Part shown: piece after piece, positions 38,201 to 50,125 of the stretch
Layout: each line of letters opens with the position of its first letter
How positions within the stretch are numbered: the first letter of the stretch is position 1
DNA from: Paragonimus skrjabini miyazakii
Taxonomy: Eukaryota > Platyhelminthes > Trematoda > Plagiorchiida > Troglotrematidae
NCBI GenBank assembly: GCA_014338405.1
Contig: JTDE01000033.1
Span: forward strand, 404,239 to 468,238
Length of the DNA: 64,000 bases
Direction: 5' to 3'
Position numbers and translations under genes: made by a program
Notes under the pieces: model-generated
What the model saw: the letters and a program-made list of their open reading frames with translations, nothing else
Databases searched by the model: none
Told to the model about the DNA's origin: nothing

Positions 38201-39410
38201 TGGTTTTTAAAGATACAAATGACGCCAAGCTCAAAATAGTGGCAGATGTCGTCTTGTCACGGAGATTCTTTTTTATCACAGCAACCCCATTCGGATCTGC
38301 TGGAGTACCCGAAGGGACGCTCTTGTGAATAACTTTTTCAAGTCGTCTATGACTTCGAAAATATCCTTGTGAGATATAAGAATGAAATGACTGTGATGTT
38401 TCGTAGACCTTTTACCGCAGCACGACGAAAGATATGGCACAAGTTTTCAAGCAACAAAAATTTCCCAATTGTTCGTCAACTGCACCAAAGTTGTTGGCAC
38501 TCAGCAGCTAAAAACCTACCTCTTGTACAAAATTTGCAATTTTACTAGGCTTCTATGATTATTAGTGCACGGATGACTTATTTTGACATAAAATTAACAA
38601 ATTTTAATGTGAGAAAACCGTGGCAATTCACACTGGACTGTCCATGCTCCAAAGTGCGCAAAAATTTGGGCGGTGTCGATACTACACTAAAACAGAGTGA
38701 ACACACACGTAGCATATAAATTTGACCAGAAAACGGAATGATGGAATCTATCCACCAATCGACCGGCATATCTTCTGAAGGTGCAAATCAGTTGAACAAA
38801 GTGTGAAACCTTCAAACGGTCAGTCATTAATGTGAGGTTCCGAGTTAAAACCCATCTCTCTGGACAGTCAATTTCTGTCGCATATACAAAATCCTGTGAA
38901 ATCAGCTGCTGAGTAATATAAGAAAATAAATGTCCCAGAACTCCCTATGCAACGTTCAATGACTTGACAACGATTTTTAACTAACTTACGCAAAACTTGC
39001 ATGTATCGTTGTACTAAATGCAGACAAAAGAGTTTGCGACTACTTTTATTTGGCTCTCAACAAAAGATTGCAGCCGTGAAAATCGAGTGACGTTCCGCAT
39101 AGGTATGCAATCGTATTAGCATTTGTCAAGAGCTGTTTTAACATTCTGTCTGATAACAATTTTGACATATCGCTCTAACAACTAGTAGCAAAATCTTCAC
39201 TGCTTTCTGAAAATGCTCTCAATATGACCAAACTCCCCACTAATAAAATGCACCCATTTCGAATGATTCCTCGTCTTCGAAACGATCTAATTGATCCAGC
39301 TGATCTCCACCAAACTAAGCGTCAGATTTCGCTTCTTCTCATTTTTATACACTGCTTTTAAAACTGTTCTAATTTTCGAATAGAATCATTAGCTAAATAT
39401 CTGGATTTCC
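32225..39410. other. Anonymous AT-rich DNA
   Basis: No gene recognised. The 113-codon plus frame at 36013-36354 and the 88-codon minus frame at 35649-35915 show no family motifs. The only clear repeat is a short AT microsatellite at 35501-35532. Confidence 0.45.
35501..35532. repeat. Interrupted (AT)n microsatellite
   Basis: catatatata, then tttgca, then catatatatatatatatg: two short AT runs with an interruption. Confidence 0.9.
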
Positions 39411-39571
39411 GCTGGATTCGAACCAGCGACAGAAACACCATGCCCAGACGCGGCAAGCGATCTACCAGCTGAGCTACGAAGCCATGCCGGAAGCTCAGAA
39501 ATTTCACATTTGGACCTAGTTACCCACCCAACCAGCTGTGTCATATGGAATCCACTGACGTGGCTTCATAG
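39411..39571 (-). repeat. Second tRNA-derived repeat, copy 1
   Basis: On the minus strand 39483-39411 forms a tRNA-like segment: GGCTTCG, box A TAGCTCAGCTGG (39465-39476), box B GGTTCGAATCC (39414-39424). It has a perfect T arm (GCTGG, loop TTCGAAT, CCAGC). The anticodon arm is poor and the acceptor ends do not pair, so this is not a tRNA gene. Upstream on that strand lies a module (39505-39554) that is also found, inverted, in the copy at 52961. Its outer end is fused directly to the truncated 3' end of HHR-SINE copy 2. Confidence 0.75.
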
Positions 39572-39584
39572 CTTTCAAGAGGAA

Positions 39585-39629
39585 GCACTAGACTCGAGTT
39601 TCGCTCTCATTAGAGCTCGTCAGTAGTGC
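39585..39629 (-). ncRNA. Type I hammerhead ribozyme in HHR-SINE copy 2
   Basis: Core CTGACGA (N7 = C, allowed), stem II GCTCT/AGAGC with loop AATG, GAAA, CTCGAG, TC, and stem I GCACTA/TAGTGC: all intact. It differs from copy 1 only at the variable core position. Confidence 0.9.
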
Positions 39630-39727
39630 ATATCATCGCCACTGCCGGGACTTGAACCACGGACATTCTGTTCGTGAGGCAACCGTGTTTACCACTGCGC
39701 CATTGACCTCACGTTAGGCACGACCGA

Positions 39728-39827
39728 NNNNNNNNNNNNNNNNNNNNNNNNNNNNNNNNNNNNNNNNNNNNNNNNNNNNNNNNNNNNNNNNNNNNNNNNN
39801 NNNNNNNNNNNNNNNNNNNNNNNNNNN
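39728..39827. other. Assembly gap inside HHR-SINE copy 2, 100 N
   Basis: Exactly 100 N. It replaces the segment after cgaccga, the same segment that forms the arms of the perfect inverted repeat at 63734. A hairpin or collapsed repeat here may have broken the assembly. Confidence 0.97.
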
Positions 39828-39905
39828 TCAGGTTGCCCGATCGCCTCGAGAGGAGACACAGTTACTGTGTGTTAACTCCAATCGATGACCCCTCGCAAAT
39901 GGATC

Positions 39906-42900
39906 TCTTCCAAATTATCGAATCTGCCAAATTACTTATCAGTACTTCTTCTAATTTTATTATGCTACTTATTTCGAACAGTCGAATTCCGAAACACTTT
40001 CTAATAAATGAGTATTTTCAATTCAGGTTCATCAAGTACAATGATTATAATCCATAAGCCACAGTGGTGTGACTTTCCTCCATAGTAATTCGATTGTGCC
40101 GATTCGATTGAAGCCGATGACAATACGGACAACTCGTTTGTTCTACGATAACATACAAGAAGGTTAAATATCATTTTTAACAAGGATATCCACTACTGAT
40201 GCATTCCTACAACGGTTAATCTCAGGCATAATGCATTTTTCTTGATTGGAGCTGGCCAAAACTATTGCGAAAATATAGGAGTTACGAATACTTTTCCAGG
40301 AACTTCCTGTTGTAGTAGCTTGAATCCCGTAATTGTTTTCAACAAAAGCTGTGACTGAAGTTATCATATTCAGTCTACCCTTCAATGATCAACTGTATAC
40401 CTACTGGTTATCAGAGGTATGTTTCATATACTATCGTACTAAAAATTACTGAACAGACTAACACGTGGACTGAATTAGAGAAAGCGGGATAAGTAATATT
40501 ACTGGAACACGACGTAAAAGTGCATATTAAGATTACTACAATGCACGCTAACTTGCAGGTCAATCATTTCAGAAAGTGAAAAACCACACGCTATTGAAAC
40601 CTTTTAAAGGATGGTAAATCCATATGACTCGCAAGCGCTCACCGTCAAATCCAGAAACACTGAAGTAACAATCATTTGAGATTTTGTAGTAAGGCCTTCC
40701 ACACTTTTAACGTTTGCAAGAGTTATTCTGGAAACTAACTGACATAGTGTTGAGCAAACTGTTGTCCGCTTTCGTCACATACATTAAGCGCACCCTGCTT
40801 GTATACAGTATGGGCAACTGTGAATTTTGAAATCTCCATAACGTGAATGAATCAATAGAATGTTTTCAGGGTATCATAGTGAGACCAATCGAGATTACCT
40901 TAGGTTTTTACAAGATCCAACTTTCACACATTGACGGGATCAAGCATGTGAATAGTTAACCAGTGAACAACTACTTTTAAATGAGGAAGGCTGAAGTGTA
41001 GGGAGGGTGATGCTTCTCAACCTCAACACTCTCTTATTAAGCTTTCAGCTGTGACCAACGGTAGAGTGGTTCAACCTGGTTTAACCTGTTCTTGATGGTT
41101 GTACGCAAAGTGGCCATTTAACAAATGCGTATAAATGTATGAAGAACGGAAAAACAAAAACAGTGAAGGTTTACTGATAAGAAGAGTGGACAAAATCACA
41201 GATGCTGATTGACCACTGGCTGAGGCACACTACACATTTGAGAGACCCTCACAAACCGGCGCGTAGACGACTGACGGACGGCAAGTAAAAACCTTGGTTA
41301 GCCGGACGGTTAGGAATTTCAGAGCCCGTCGCTACATACTTGTTTGACAAACTCGCAAATTTTCTAGCTATCGGTTGTCAGTGCCTACAAATTGTGTTGG
41401 TTCCTCAAGGATCCAGGCTGCAATCGTGCCTTTTCGTTTGTCTTCCTCGTTTACGTGCTTCTTCGTATTCCTCCTGTGAGAGGCCTGATATGAATACAGT
41501 GCCGTTTGTTTCACTCTTGAAACTAATCGTGTGCACTGAATGCCCCCTCCCCCCACATCTTAACGGTTCATGTAGTACACCAATACTCAAGGTCGTTCCA
41601 TTTGCACATTTCCCAGTAATTTATATTCTACTGCAATTCTCGCTCATTTTACGCCTTGCGCACTTTTGAATGCCATGGAGTAATTATGGGTCCACATCTC
41701 TCTCTTTATCTCCCTTGCTTTTGTTCCTTTTCAATTCTTTCCTCTTTTTGGCTTTTGTTTCCTTTCAATGTTTGCCTGTTTCTTCAGTTTGCTCAACCTG
41801 GCTTTGACTGGGGCCAACTGCCTACATTTCCAAACAATGCTGGAACTATACAGTTTATTTCCGAACCCTGTCGCGTTCACTGTCTATTGGCACCACCTGT
41901 CGACTATTTTTTAGGAGAGACGTCTTAAATTTTCAGTTAATCAGGGGCAACCACAAGTTGCTGAGTTGAGCATTGTGCAACAGACGCTCTGGTAGCAAGT
42001 GCGTTATTGGGTCTAACTGGTGCAAACTACGTATTTTCATTAATTTTGTATCAACAGCCAACATGACGATTTCGAAAATTTACACTGACTAATCGTCGCA
42101 TAATTCATATATCAACCGATCTGAGTGGATAAAAGGTTGCTAGCCAAGGTGACGACCTTCAACATTAAGAATCTCTACGTAATCTTAAAAAACTCGATCA
42201 GGTTTCTGATATGCACAGCAAAACTCAATCAATCTGAACTGCTTTGGGCGTCAATGAAATTAAAGATGTTTAGCACTGTGGATCTATATTTTCTGACTGC
42301 CAAATCAGGGGAGACTGAAACTTTTTTTGTACTAGAAAGCATAAACTGTCTCTTTGAAGATGCCTACTAATTTGGGAAATCCCATCATTGTTCGAATCGC
42401 ACACGGTAAACTCCAAAAGTCAGTGACGCTGATCTACTTGAACACCCACGCCCTATAATTCGTTCTCTTATCGAATAAAAAAACTTGCCTGCCTGACTCG
42501 GCAACAGAATATAAAACAACCGATTGGGTACTGAGTCGTCAGACCGCTTGAAGCGAAATATTGGCCAAACTCACGTTTGGCGACATTTGGTGTGAAACCC
42601 GAAATTGTGGTTGTTTGCTTAATGAACCAATGGTTGCATCAGGGTAGCTGGACTGATCAATACGAGCAAGTCCATATATGTGTAGGTTGTTGCTCCACAT
42701 TACGTCGCAAGTGGCTGAGATAAGCGCCGGAAGTTAGACTAGACAGTTTTACACGAACAAAACGACTGAAATCTGCTAAACTGCAAATAACAAATTTGAA
42801 TCGCCAAACTATAGGGGCCGTGAAAGTTTGACTGGTTTGACGAAGTTAGAAAAATTGACATCAGTCTGATTGGACATCACATCGAGCTGTTTTATACTCT

Positions 42901-43096
42901 TGTGTTGTCGAGCTATAACGTAGACGAGACAGTTAGGATGCTTAGCATCACGCTTGTGGACAAACGGGCTGTAACGACCAAAGCAGACAGGAAGTTAATA
43001 GGGAAGTTTGATACATAAAGATTCTTTAACAATAATAAAATTTGAAACATTTTGTTCCCTTCGTAAATTTGAACAAACAAGTAAGAAGACGGACAG
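39906..43096. other. Anonymous DNA
   Basis: No gene recognised. Plus frames of 109 and 90 codons at 41340-41928 are hydrophobic and lie in a pyrimidine-rich stretch (tctctctttatctccc, then ttttcctttc-type runs near 41700-41790), which explains them. Confidence 0.45.
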
Positions 43097-43135
43097 TGGA
43101 AGATGCCAGCATTTTGTATTACCTCTTCAGTACCA
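43097..43135 (-). ncRNA. Near-complete hammerhead-like motif downstream of PLE copy C
   Basis: Minus strand: TGGTA (stem I), CTGAAGA (CUGANGA), GGTAATAC (stem II place, closed by G-C), AAAA in place of GAAA, TGCTGGCA (stem III, with ATGC/GCAT pairs), TC, TTCCA (stem I; four of five positions pair). Compared with the 19021 motif, stem III has changed from TGTTAACA to TGCTGGCA while keeping self-complementarity. The G12-to-A change in the core should abolish or strongly reduce cleavage. It begins 94 nt after the coding end, as in copy B. Confidence 0.6.
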
Positions 43136-43229
43136 AATAATAATAACCAGAGACATATATATGATATTATTGGGGTGGGGATGAAGAAACAACATAGCAA
43201 CTTGGGTGAACAACAACAACGCGAAACCA

Positions 43230-43784
43230 TTAGGTCCATGGCAGTCTAAGGCTTACATGTAATTGTTTTTGTACACACAATGCTGGCGTGAGACGATTAA
43301 TCAAGACCACCTCGATGAAACGCAGGAAACCCGGATTGGCGTGGCACATTATAATCCTGAATGTTGATTCGGAATTAATCCGGTGACTGTTGGTCAACAT
43401 TTGTCTGGCGATAGACGAATCCGGAAGTTTACATGATCCAGGGACGAAGGAAGTACATTGTGCAGTCACATTCTGAACCCATTTCGGCAAATGCTGCTTC
43501 ATTTTGGAGTTCAAGTACCTATCGGTTCTGCCGATATAACTTTCGCCGCAGTTACACACAAATGGATAAATACAGTGTGAGTTGGTGCCAATAGTTTGCT
43601 CTCCCTTCACTAAAGGTAACGGTACCTTACGAGTTCGTTTACGGACTACGATTTTGGCCGCATTGTATGTTCGCTTAATGGATGTGACGTGACATTTTCT
43701 TGTTCGAAGTAAAAATGTGTCACCTTTGAATGGCAGTTTAGCGTAGACTTTCTTCTTCTCAACCCGGGAAACCTGGTCTACTAC
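43230..43784 (-). pseudogene. Penelope-like retroelement copy C, GIY-YIG endonuclease region
   Basis: About 180 codons on the minus strand with no stop or frameshift, covering the C-terminal domain of a PLE protein. In order: KVYAKLPFKGD, the linker, CIYPFVCNCGESYIGRTDRYL (endonuclease core, including an intact YIGRT with the catalytic arginine), then IARQMLTNSHRI, FIEVVLINR, ALCVQK and the C-terminal LRLPWT before the stop at 43230. The R-x-x-E-H motif reads KMKQH, so the usual Glu is Gln. RT motifs are absent upstream, where homology ends near 43784, so this is a 5'-truncated copy. The open frame extends to 43844, but its first residues do not look like PLE and it opens on TTG. It is the least decayed of the PLE fragments. 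Confidence 0.9.
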
Positions 43785-46700
43785 TGATAAAAGTATGATG
43801 GGGGTATACGAACTTATTGTACATACTATGAGAAGTTCAAACAAGATTCTTAAAACTCCTGATCAGGACTTTGAAGCAACGCATCATTTAGTTCATACAG
43901 ACTCAAAATCAACCAGGGTTCTTCCACACATTGCAAAACACAGCTACGAAGGCTACAATTTCAAGTTGCTTACATCCATGGGACATTTCGATTGTGGCTT
44001 CTGGAACAGTATGAGACATGGTTTCTAAATTCTACACAGATGAGTCCATGTTACTTGTGAATTGCACGGTTGAAAGCTCTATTTTCGGTATAACGCTAAT
44101 CCCTTGTCTTAAGTGACCATTTGTAGTGATATGGAAAGCAAACCAGCGGTGATGACCGTTGGAGAACCAGCACAGATGAAGTGTTTTTAAGTGCTAGACA
44201 ATATTTACTTTTAAGGATATCCTACAAACAAATACTGCGTTTTTATTAAGGTGTGGTTTTAAGTAAGACGGTGCGCCCCAATTTTACAGACGGACAGTGA
44301 GTGATTATTTTGACATTATCCACAACAAGCCGGGGACTGATAGAGGAGGTGTCGAGGATTTTCGATCGACGTTTGTTGCTCTGTGGATTTATGTTAACTA
44401 CGGGTTTTACAAAACGAAACCAGCGTTGTATGATCATCTGGAGTAGCGATCATTAAGGTCTACTGTTCGATGTTGGTCGGTACTTGACTTAAAATCTTCG
44501 AGTGTTGTCTAGGGAGAATGATGCAGCAGACAGAATTTCGATCAACATCATGAGTATCTTCTGCGATCTTAATTCAAATATATGGATTTTTGTCTAGCTT
44601 GTTCGCTCCCAGGTTCTGTTACAATTGAGAGCGAATAATCGACCAGAATATTTTTTTAACTTGTTCAAAATTCGGTTGAATCGCATTACAGCTCGACTTG
44701 ATCGATGGGTTTTATAGTGGAGTTCCCTAATAAAGTTGCGCTTGACAGTTTATTGTCTTCTCTGGTCAGCAGAAACATTCGATTTGGCCGGCATAGTAGG
44801 CGGTAACGTCCAGCAGCATCGACCGATGTATTTGTTTTGTGGGGGTATATTCCACATCAGGAACAATAGAAGCAGGTAGTCAGTATGAAATAAGTTCACA
44901 CGCTTAATCTTCAGTGATGTATATCTTCGTGTTTTATGGTTACGCGCCAACAGTGTCAATCAACCATCTCTCGTACCAGAACGTTTCGTAGATAATGCAG
45001 ACGATTGGCGTACAGCTGGAGGTGTACAAACTATGGGTTGGCGTATATAAACAAAAACAGTGCATTACTGACCGTAAATCAAGTTCTATCTTCGGACTGA
45101 GACCTTTCTGACATGCACAATAATTAGAAGTGACGAAGAAGGGAACGAATAATCGGACTTGGTCGTTTCAATGTTAATATAGTTTGTCCGATTCATCTAT
45201 CAAGTGGCTGTATCTAATAATGATAGACCGTGACAGTCGTAAAGAAACTCTCTTGCAGGTGCCAGTTTACTAGCATTTACAAAGTATGGGGGCCATTCTG
45301 GCGCACACTTCAGCTTAGGTATAAAGTCCATGTATCTCAAGCCCATGCTTTGGCTCACTCTAAGGTCTAGAATCCAGTTTGCTTTAAATTCTTCTACTGT
45401 TGATGTACGACTGTTAAGCCTTAGCTAATGAGGTATTGCTTTCAGTGATGGTGGCAGTCTATTGTGCGATTCATGAATTCAGCCGCTGAAGTCCACAGGC
45501 CATCTCCCAGGCTTATATATCACCCAGTAAGCCCACAGGTTTCGTCAGTTTATCTTGGTACCAATACACAACGTCCCCCTTTTGCACGCAACAATTGACT
45601 GTCGATCAGTTGCTTGCGGTGAAACTGACAAATCGACCTTGACAGAAAGACGCATCGAAATCGTACTGGCTAGTTCCAAGTAATCAGTATGCTGTTGCGT
45701 GGCTGATGAGATGAAAAACGAAGTCCTAGCAATCCACAATATACTACTTCGGTAAACTTTTACCAACAATTGAATATTTTTTCTCAGACGAACTGTGAAG
45801 TGTCCAATCAAGCTGTATTCCGTCTACCATGCAACTCATCCACACATTGAGCAGTTAGCAGGCGGTACTGAAATTTATCGACTCCACAACCGTTAAGGAA
45901 ACCATAATAGAGACAGCGCGGTCAAACTGGACGGATCGAAATAGTTCCTTTCTTAAATGACGGGCGACTGAAGATTGTATTAATGAGTTACCTGACCATA
46001 CTAAAAGTACCGGATTAGCTCATAAACCTCTACTGCGTGCCATTCCATCGAATCAGGGCTGGGTATAAAAAAACAAAAGCAAATTAACTTAAGGAATACA
46101 TGAACCACACTTCAAAGGATTGCCAAGGATGTAGAAGTCAGACTAGACTATCAATGGAACTGAACGGTTCATTGAAAGCGGCTTTCTAGATCAACAGGGC
46201 ACCGAACAGCAACTGACCTGAACACATCAAAATTGGTAATAAATTTTAGCATGGGTGATACGAAAGCCTTAAATGATATAACCAGCTGTTAGCTTCACAT
46301 TATTTCAAAAATTGCATGAATTTCTTATTCGATTAGAATCTGATTTAATTTTGCATCAACATCTAGTCTGAATTGACCATGAATGCAGAAAGACATTTTC
46401 GTAGCATGAACTTCACGACAGTGTTGGAAGACAAACAGATAAACTGGGTTTTGTGAGTTAAGCAAATTGGTTTTTAAAAGCCTTGTTTCTATTGTAAAAT
46501 TATTTTTTTCCACGATTTATTCATTAACGGGCTAGGAGAGAAACGTCGAGCCGGTCTTTAATCACCCAGAAAGCGGACTTACCTTTTCATGGTTTGTACC
46601 GTTCTAACAACTGTGGATTGACGTCAACCAGCTGCTAGCCACGTTATTTCACATAATCCGGAAGTAAGATGGCAAGAAGACATGCACATACAGGGAATTG

Positions 46701-49700
46701 CTCGCACTGATCGATTCAGTAAGCCCGATGCAATCATTGGTTCATGAGACAAACAACCACATTTATGGGTTTGCACCAAATATCGCCAGCCATGGACTTG
46801 ACCAACATTATACTTCAAACAATCTGACCACTTTGTTGACTCAACACCTAATCGGTTGTTTTATACTGCGTTGCCGAGTCAGGGGGGCGGGTGAGTTCAA
46901 ATTACAGGAAATCCCCAGTTCTAACTGTGGTCTGCGAGGACATGATGGAGAAATGAACTAAATTCATGGCTACTCACAACCATAACTGGTTTTCTTGTGT
47001 ATGTCTTTAGTATGTGCTTGGAAAATGTGCGTAGCTGAACGGGGCCGGGATGCAGTTTTCCTTAGAGAGGTTTGCCAGTCAACTTTCCTTCACGTTTCTG
47101 CTGGTATGAACAATAAGGGTTTGTAACTTTGCGCAATATCTAAAGTATTCAAGCAGCTTCTCAATGTTCAGCTTGATATCTTGTTTTTATAATGATATCT
47201 GTTAAAGCAGCTGTTGCAGTAGCATCTAACAAACTTACACGGAGCAGTATTTATAGTGTGTTCCATGAACGTATGTGAGACTGTATAGTTTTGTTAGTAA
47301 AACCAGTGACCTATTCTGCTTCAACCATAAACAAATGTGAGGCGTGCAAATGACTGAGGGTACACTGATAATGTACAATTATATGGAAGGAAAGCTTTTA
47401 CTACTACAACTTCAAACTCTTGATATACTGTTTGGAAACTAAAAAGATGAATAACTATCAAATGGAGTTCACATTTAAACTGTTAAGAGAAATTTATAGA
47501 TCATCTTGACGGAAACAAATAGGTTATTCATACGGATAACATATCCACGACGTTTGAAGTAAATCGAACTCATTGATAAAAAGTTTGGAACTTCTACTTC
47601 TTAAAACGTTCATTGCAATATTTTATTTACACAAAAATTAAATTTTGATCACCGTTGTTCAGAAATTGCATCAAAACTTCGAACTTTCCGTTGACAAATC
47701 TTGCATTGCCATTTAGAATACTCAGTTTCTGCTTATTTTTCTGCGCCTACTTTGCCGAATCAAAATATTTCACACAAAACTGGAATAGATGTATTTAAAA
47801 TGAGTTCTTGCTTTGCGTAATTATTTAAAGGGTCAGCCTTTCAAGTACACTACACGATCTACCAATCAGACTGTCCAGATTTGCCCACAATTGAGGCTAC
47901 TAAATACAACTGCATAACGTTTCAATTAGAGAACGATATATTGCACTATAGCCCGCCGGAATATGAAGAACAAAAAGCGTGGTCAAATATCCCATCCATG
48001 CCGCATTCTTCGTGTGGTCCTCAAGTTTTTCTCCAGCTGTAGTCGGTAGGGAACGTTCTTCCAGTCGTGTTGAGAAGCACCGTGTGTAACACTGATTCAA
48101 CATTGCTATATATAAGAAAATCGGCCTAAATCACGTTAAGGTTAGATCATTCTCTCAGCCCCTATCTCAGCAGCAAACATGTATCTGATCATCCCAATAT
48201 AGTTTCTGAATGAATGTAACTTAGATATTTGTGATTTGGTTCACTGTAGGACTGTAATTTAGTAACGTGTGATGTGCGCTAGAAAAAAACACATTCACGA
48301 AAGCATTATAAAGTTGGCTTATTTGGTTCGTGAGCTAAAGTAACTTAGCAGACTGCAATAGAATCTACTCACCAAACCTCCGTAATTCGCTTGGCAATTT
48401 TCTTTGAGCAGCATACACAGATTCATATCAACGAATACGACCAAAAACGTCACTTTACTTCAAGTATTGGGTTCCTGACTGGTGTTATAGTTGTAACTTT
48501 CCTTGATAATATTATTCATTCAGTTATTCGTGAGAATATAAGCACACGTCTGTTCGACTCTTTATCAATGAAGATCGTAATTTCCGAAGTTAAGAATAGC
48601 TGTCCAGTTTTTTACGATTGTTAACTTTGTCAATGTAGGTTTAACATCTATTTTCCGGATAGTCACATCATTAATGCCTCGTTAACTGCAGTAGGCAAAC
48701 TTACGAATAGGGTTTAGAAACTCCCGCAAATTGTTGTGTATAATATTGACAAAGGCAAAAAACAGTTGTATTTATTTAAATATGGTAAAATATTATAGAG
48801 AAAACTATCTCCTGAAGCCCTGAGCGTTCGTATGTACCATTATGATCTACCTCGAAATCAAAATTTACCTATAAATTATATAACATTCCACATACTGGTT
48901 ATTTCACTAGTTTCACCAAAACACAACATATGTTCACTGTAGACAATTGGGGAACTAACATTTTTTCATAATCTCAGCGTCGTTCTGTATTAACTGAGCC
49001 AGATACTAGTAAACATCCGCTATAAGATGTCAACAAAATTTTTTATTGAACGAAAAAGATGCGACTGTATAATGTGTTTTGTAAATTTTTATTGTTGCAA
49101 ACTTTTCGATGAACAGTTGTTATGATATGCATATAAATGGAGATTCATTAATGCAACAAAACTCTTTCGTCGATTGATACAAAAAGATCGATCTGAGCGT
49201 TTCGCAAACTGCAAACTATATTCCAGCTTTTGTTTACTCGAAATCCGCATAATTTATGCATGGATTCATTGAACTTAGAACAGTCATTCATTTTCACATA
49301 CAACAGGAATTGTTTTATTTTTCGCAAAAAATAGACAGCCAAACATTTTAAATATATTCTTTAGCGAATGGTTCTTTTGTTTGGAAAGTACACCATGTTG
49401 ATCATCAACGTTTGCCAGTGAAAGTAAAATGTTTTATTAACTTTGTAAAGTGTAAGTTTTTAATTTTGAAATCTAACTAATAAGTTAACCTGATTATGTC
49501 TTTTCCTTGCAAATTCCCAGTGAAGTAAATCTAGTGAGTACATTGCAATGACTGCGTCTTTTGTCAGCATTCCAATAAAGCTCATCCGCATCAGACATAC
49601 AATCCGAAAAATATAACTAATCTCCTGTAGTCATTGAAAGGTAAAAACATTAGGAAAGCTAAGTAAACGAAGTGTTTTTCTTGAAAAACGTCCAATTGAG

Positions 49701-49980
49701 CTTAGACACTTGGAGGGAACAAACAATCAAACAATCAACCAACGGAATCACAAATTTGTACCCCAGTTAACTAAAAGTCTTTAGGGGCAAAATAACACAA
49801 ATAAAAACAAACCGCTCACTTTTTCTCATCTGTGGCAAATTTTACTTAAGTAAGGGAATTAGTACAACTGTTTTCTTTCATTAACACTGTCAGTAGGGCG
49901 TAAAGTAGTTCTCTGAACAAAATTCAGAATTACAACCAGTTCTGATGAACGTTTTCTGTCTAAAGTCGAGATACGTGGTG
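43785..49980. other. Anonymous AT-rich DNA
   Basis: No gene recognised. The 63-codon minus frame at 44246-44437 has polar, protein-like composition, but no motif or clear splice sites. The 88- and 87-codon frames at 45545 and 46698 are likewise unassigned. From about 47400 to 49500 the sequence is especially AT-rich. Confidence 0.45.
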
Positions 49981-50012
49981 TGTGAGTGGGACTGTAAGTG
50001 GTGCAGCGCAAG

Positions 50013-50125
50013 CCACTTGTGGTGATGGTTTAAAGCGCAGGCGTCCTTTGGCTCCGGTCACTGTGACAGGCTAATCCGTTTCGGATGCCGCCAACCAGAG
50101 TCGAGATGAATCAACTGCTCTGGTT
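50013..50125. other. Cluster of perfect hairpins, candidate structured RNA or repeat
   Basis: In a GC-richer island the following perfect stems occur in order: CCAC/GTGG (50013-50022); TTGGC (50048-50052) with GCCAA (50090-50094), enclosing GTCAC-T-GTGAC (50057-50067) and ATCCG-TTT-CGGAT (50074-50086) as a three-way junction; and AACCAGAG (50093-50100) with CTCTGGTT (50118-50125). The last stem overlaps the outer one by two bases. A similar start (ttggctccg.gtca then gatccgt) occurs at 52178-52216, which suggests a dispersed repeat. No tRNA boxes at proper spacing were found. The strand of any transcript is unknown. Confidence 0.4.

Larger units (their letters stand above)
39572..39905 (-). 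repeat. HHR-SINE copy 2, interrupted by a gap
   Basis: Minus-oriented. It has an intact ribozyme (39585-39629), box B GGTTCAAGTCC (39648-39658), box A TGGCGCAGTGG (39692-39702), and the gtgcctaacgtgagg block. A 100-N gap follows, then caggttgcccgatcg and gttaactccaatcgatga. Its 3' end is cut at agcacta...ctttcaagagg, so the final ttcaacttgaaa block is missing. By comparison with copy 3 only about 45 bases should be missing in the gap. Confidence 0.88.

Noticed and set aside
39411..39483. An intact tRNA gene
   Set aside because: Box A, box B and the T arm are good, but the anticodon arm and acceptor stem do not form. The same segment recurs in a longer repeat.
41340..41928. Hydrophobic plus-strand frames of 109 and 90 codons
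   Set aside because: Pyrimidine-rich DNA gives long Phe/Leu/Ser runs without stops; no conserved motif.
45702..45725. CTGATGA, GAT, GAAA as a hammerhead
   Set aside because: No stem II or stem III pairing; likely chance.
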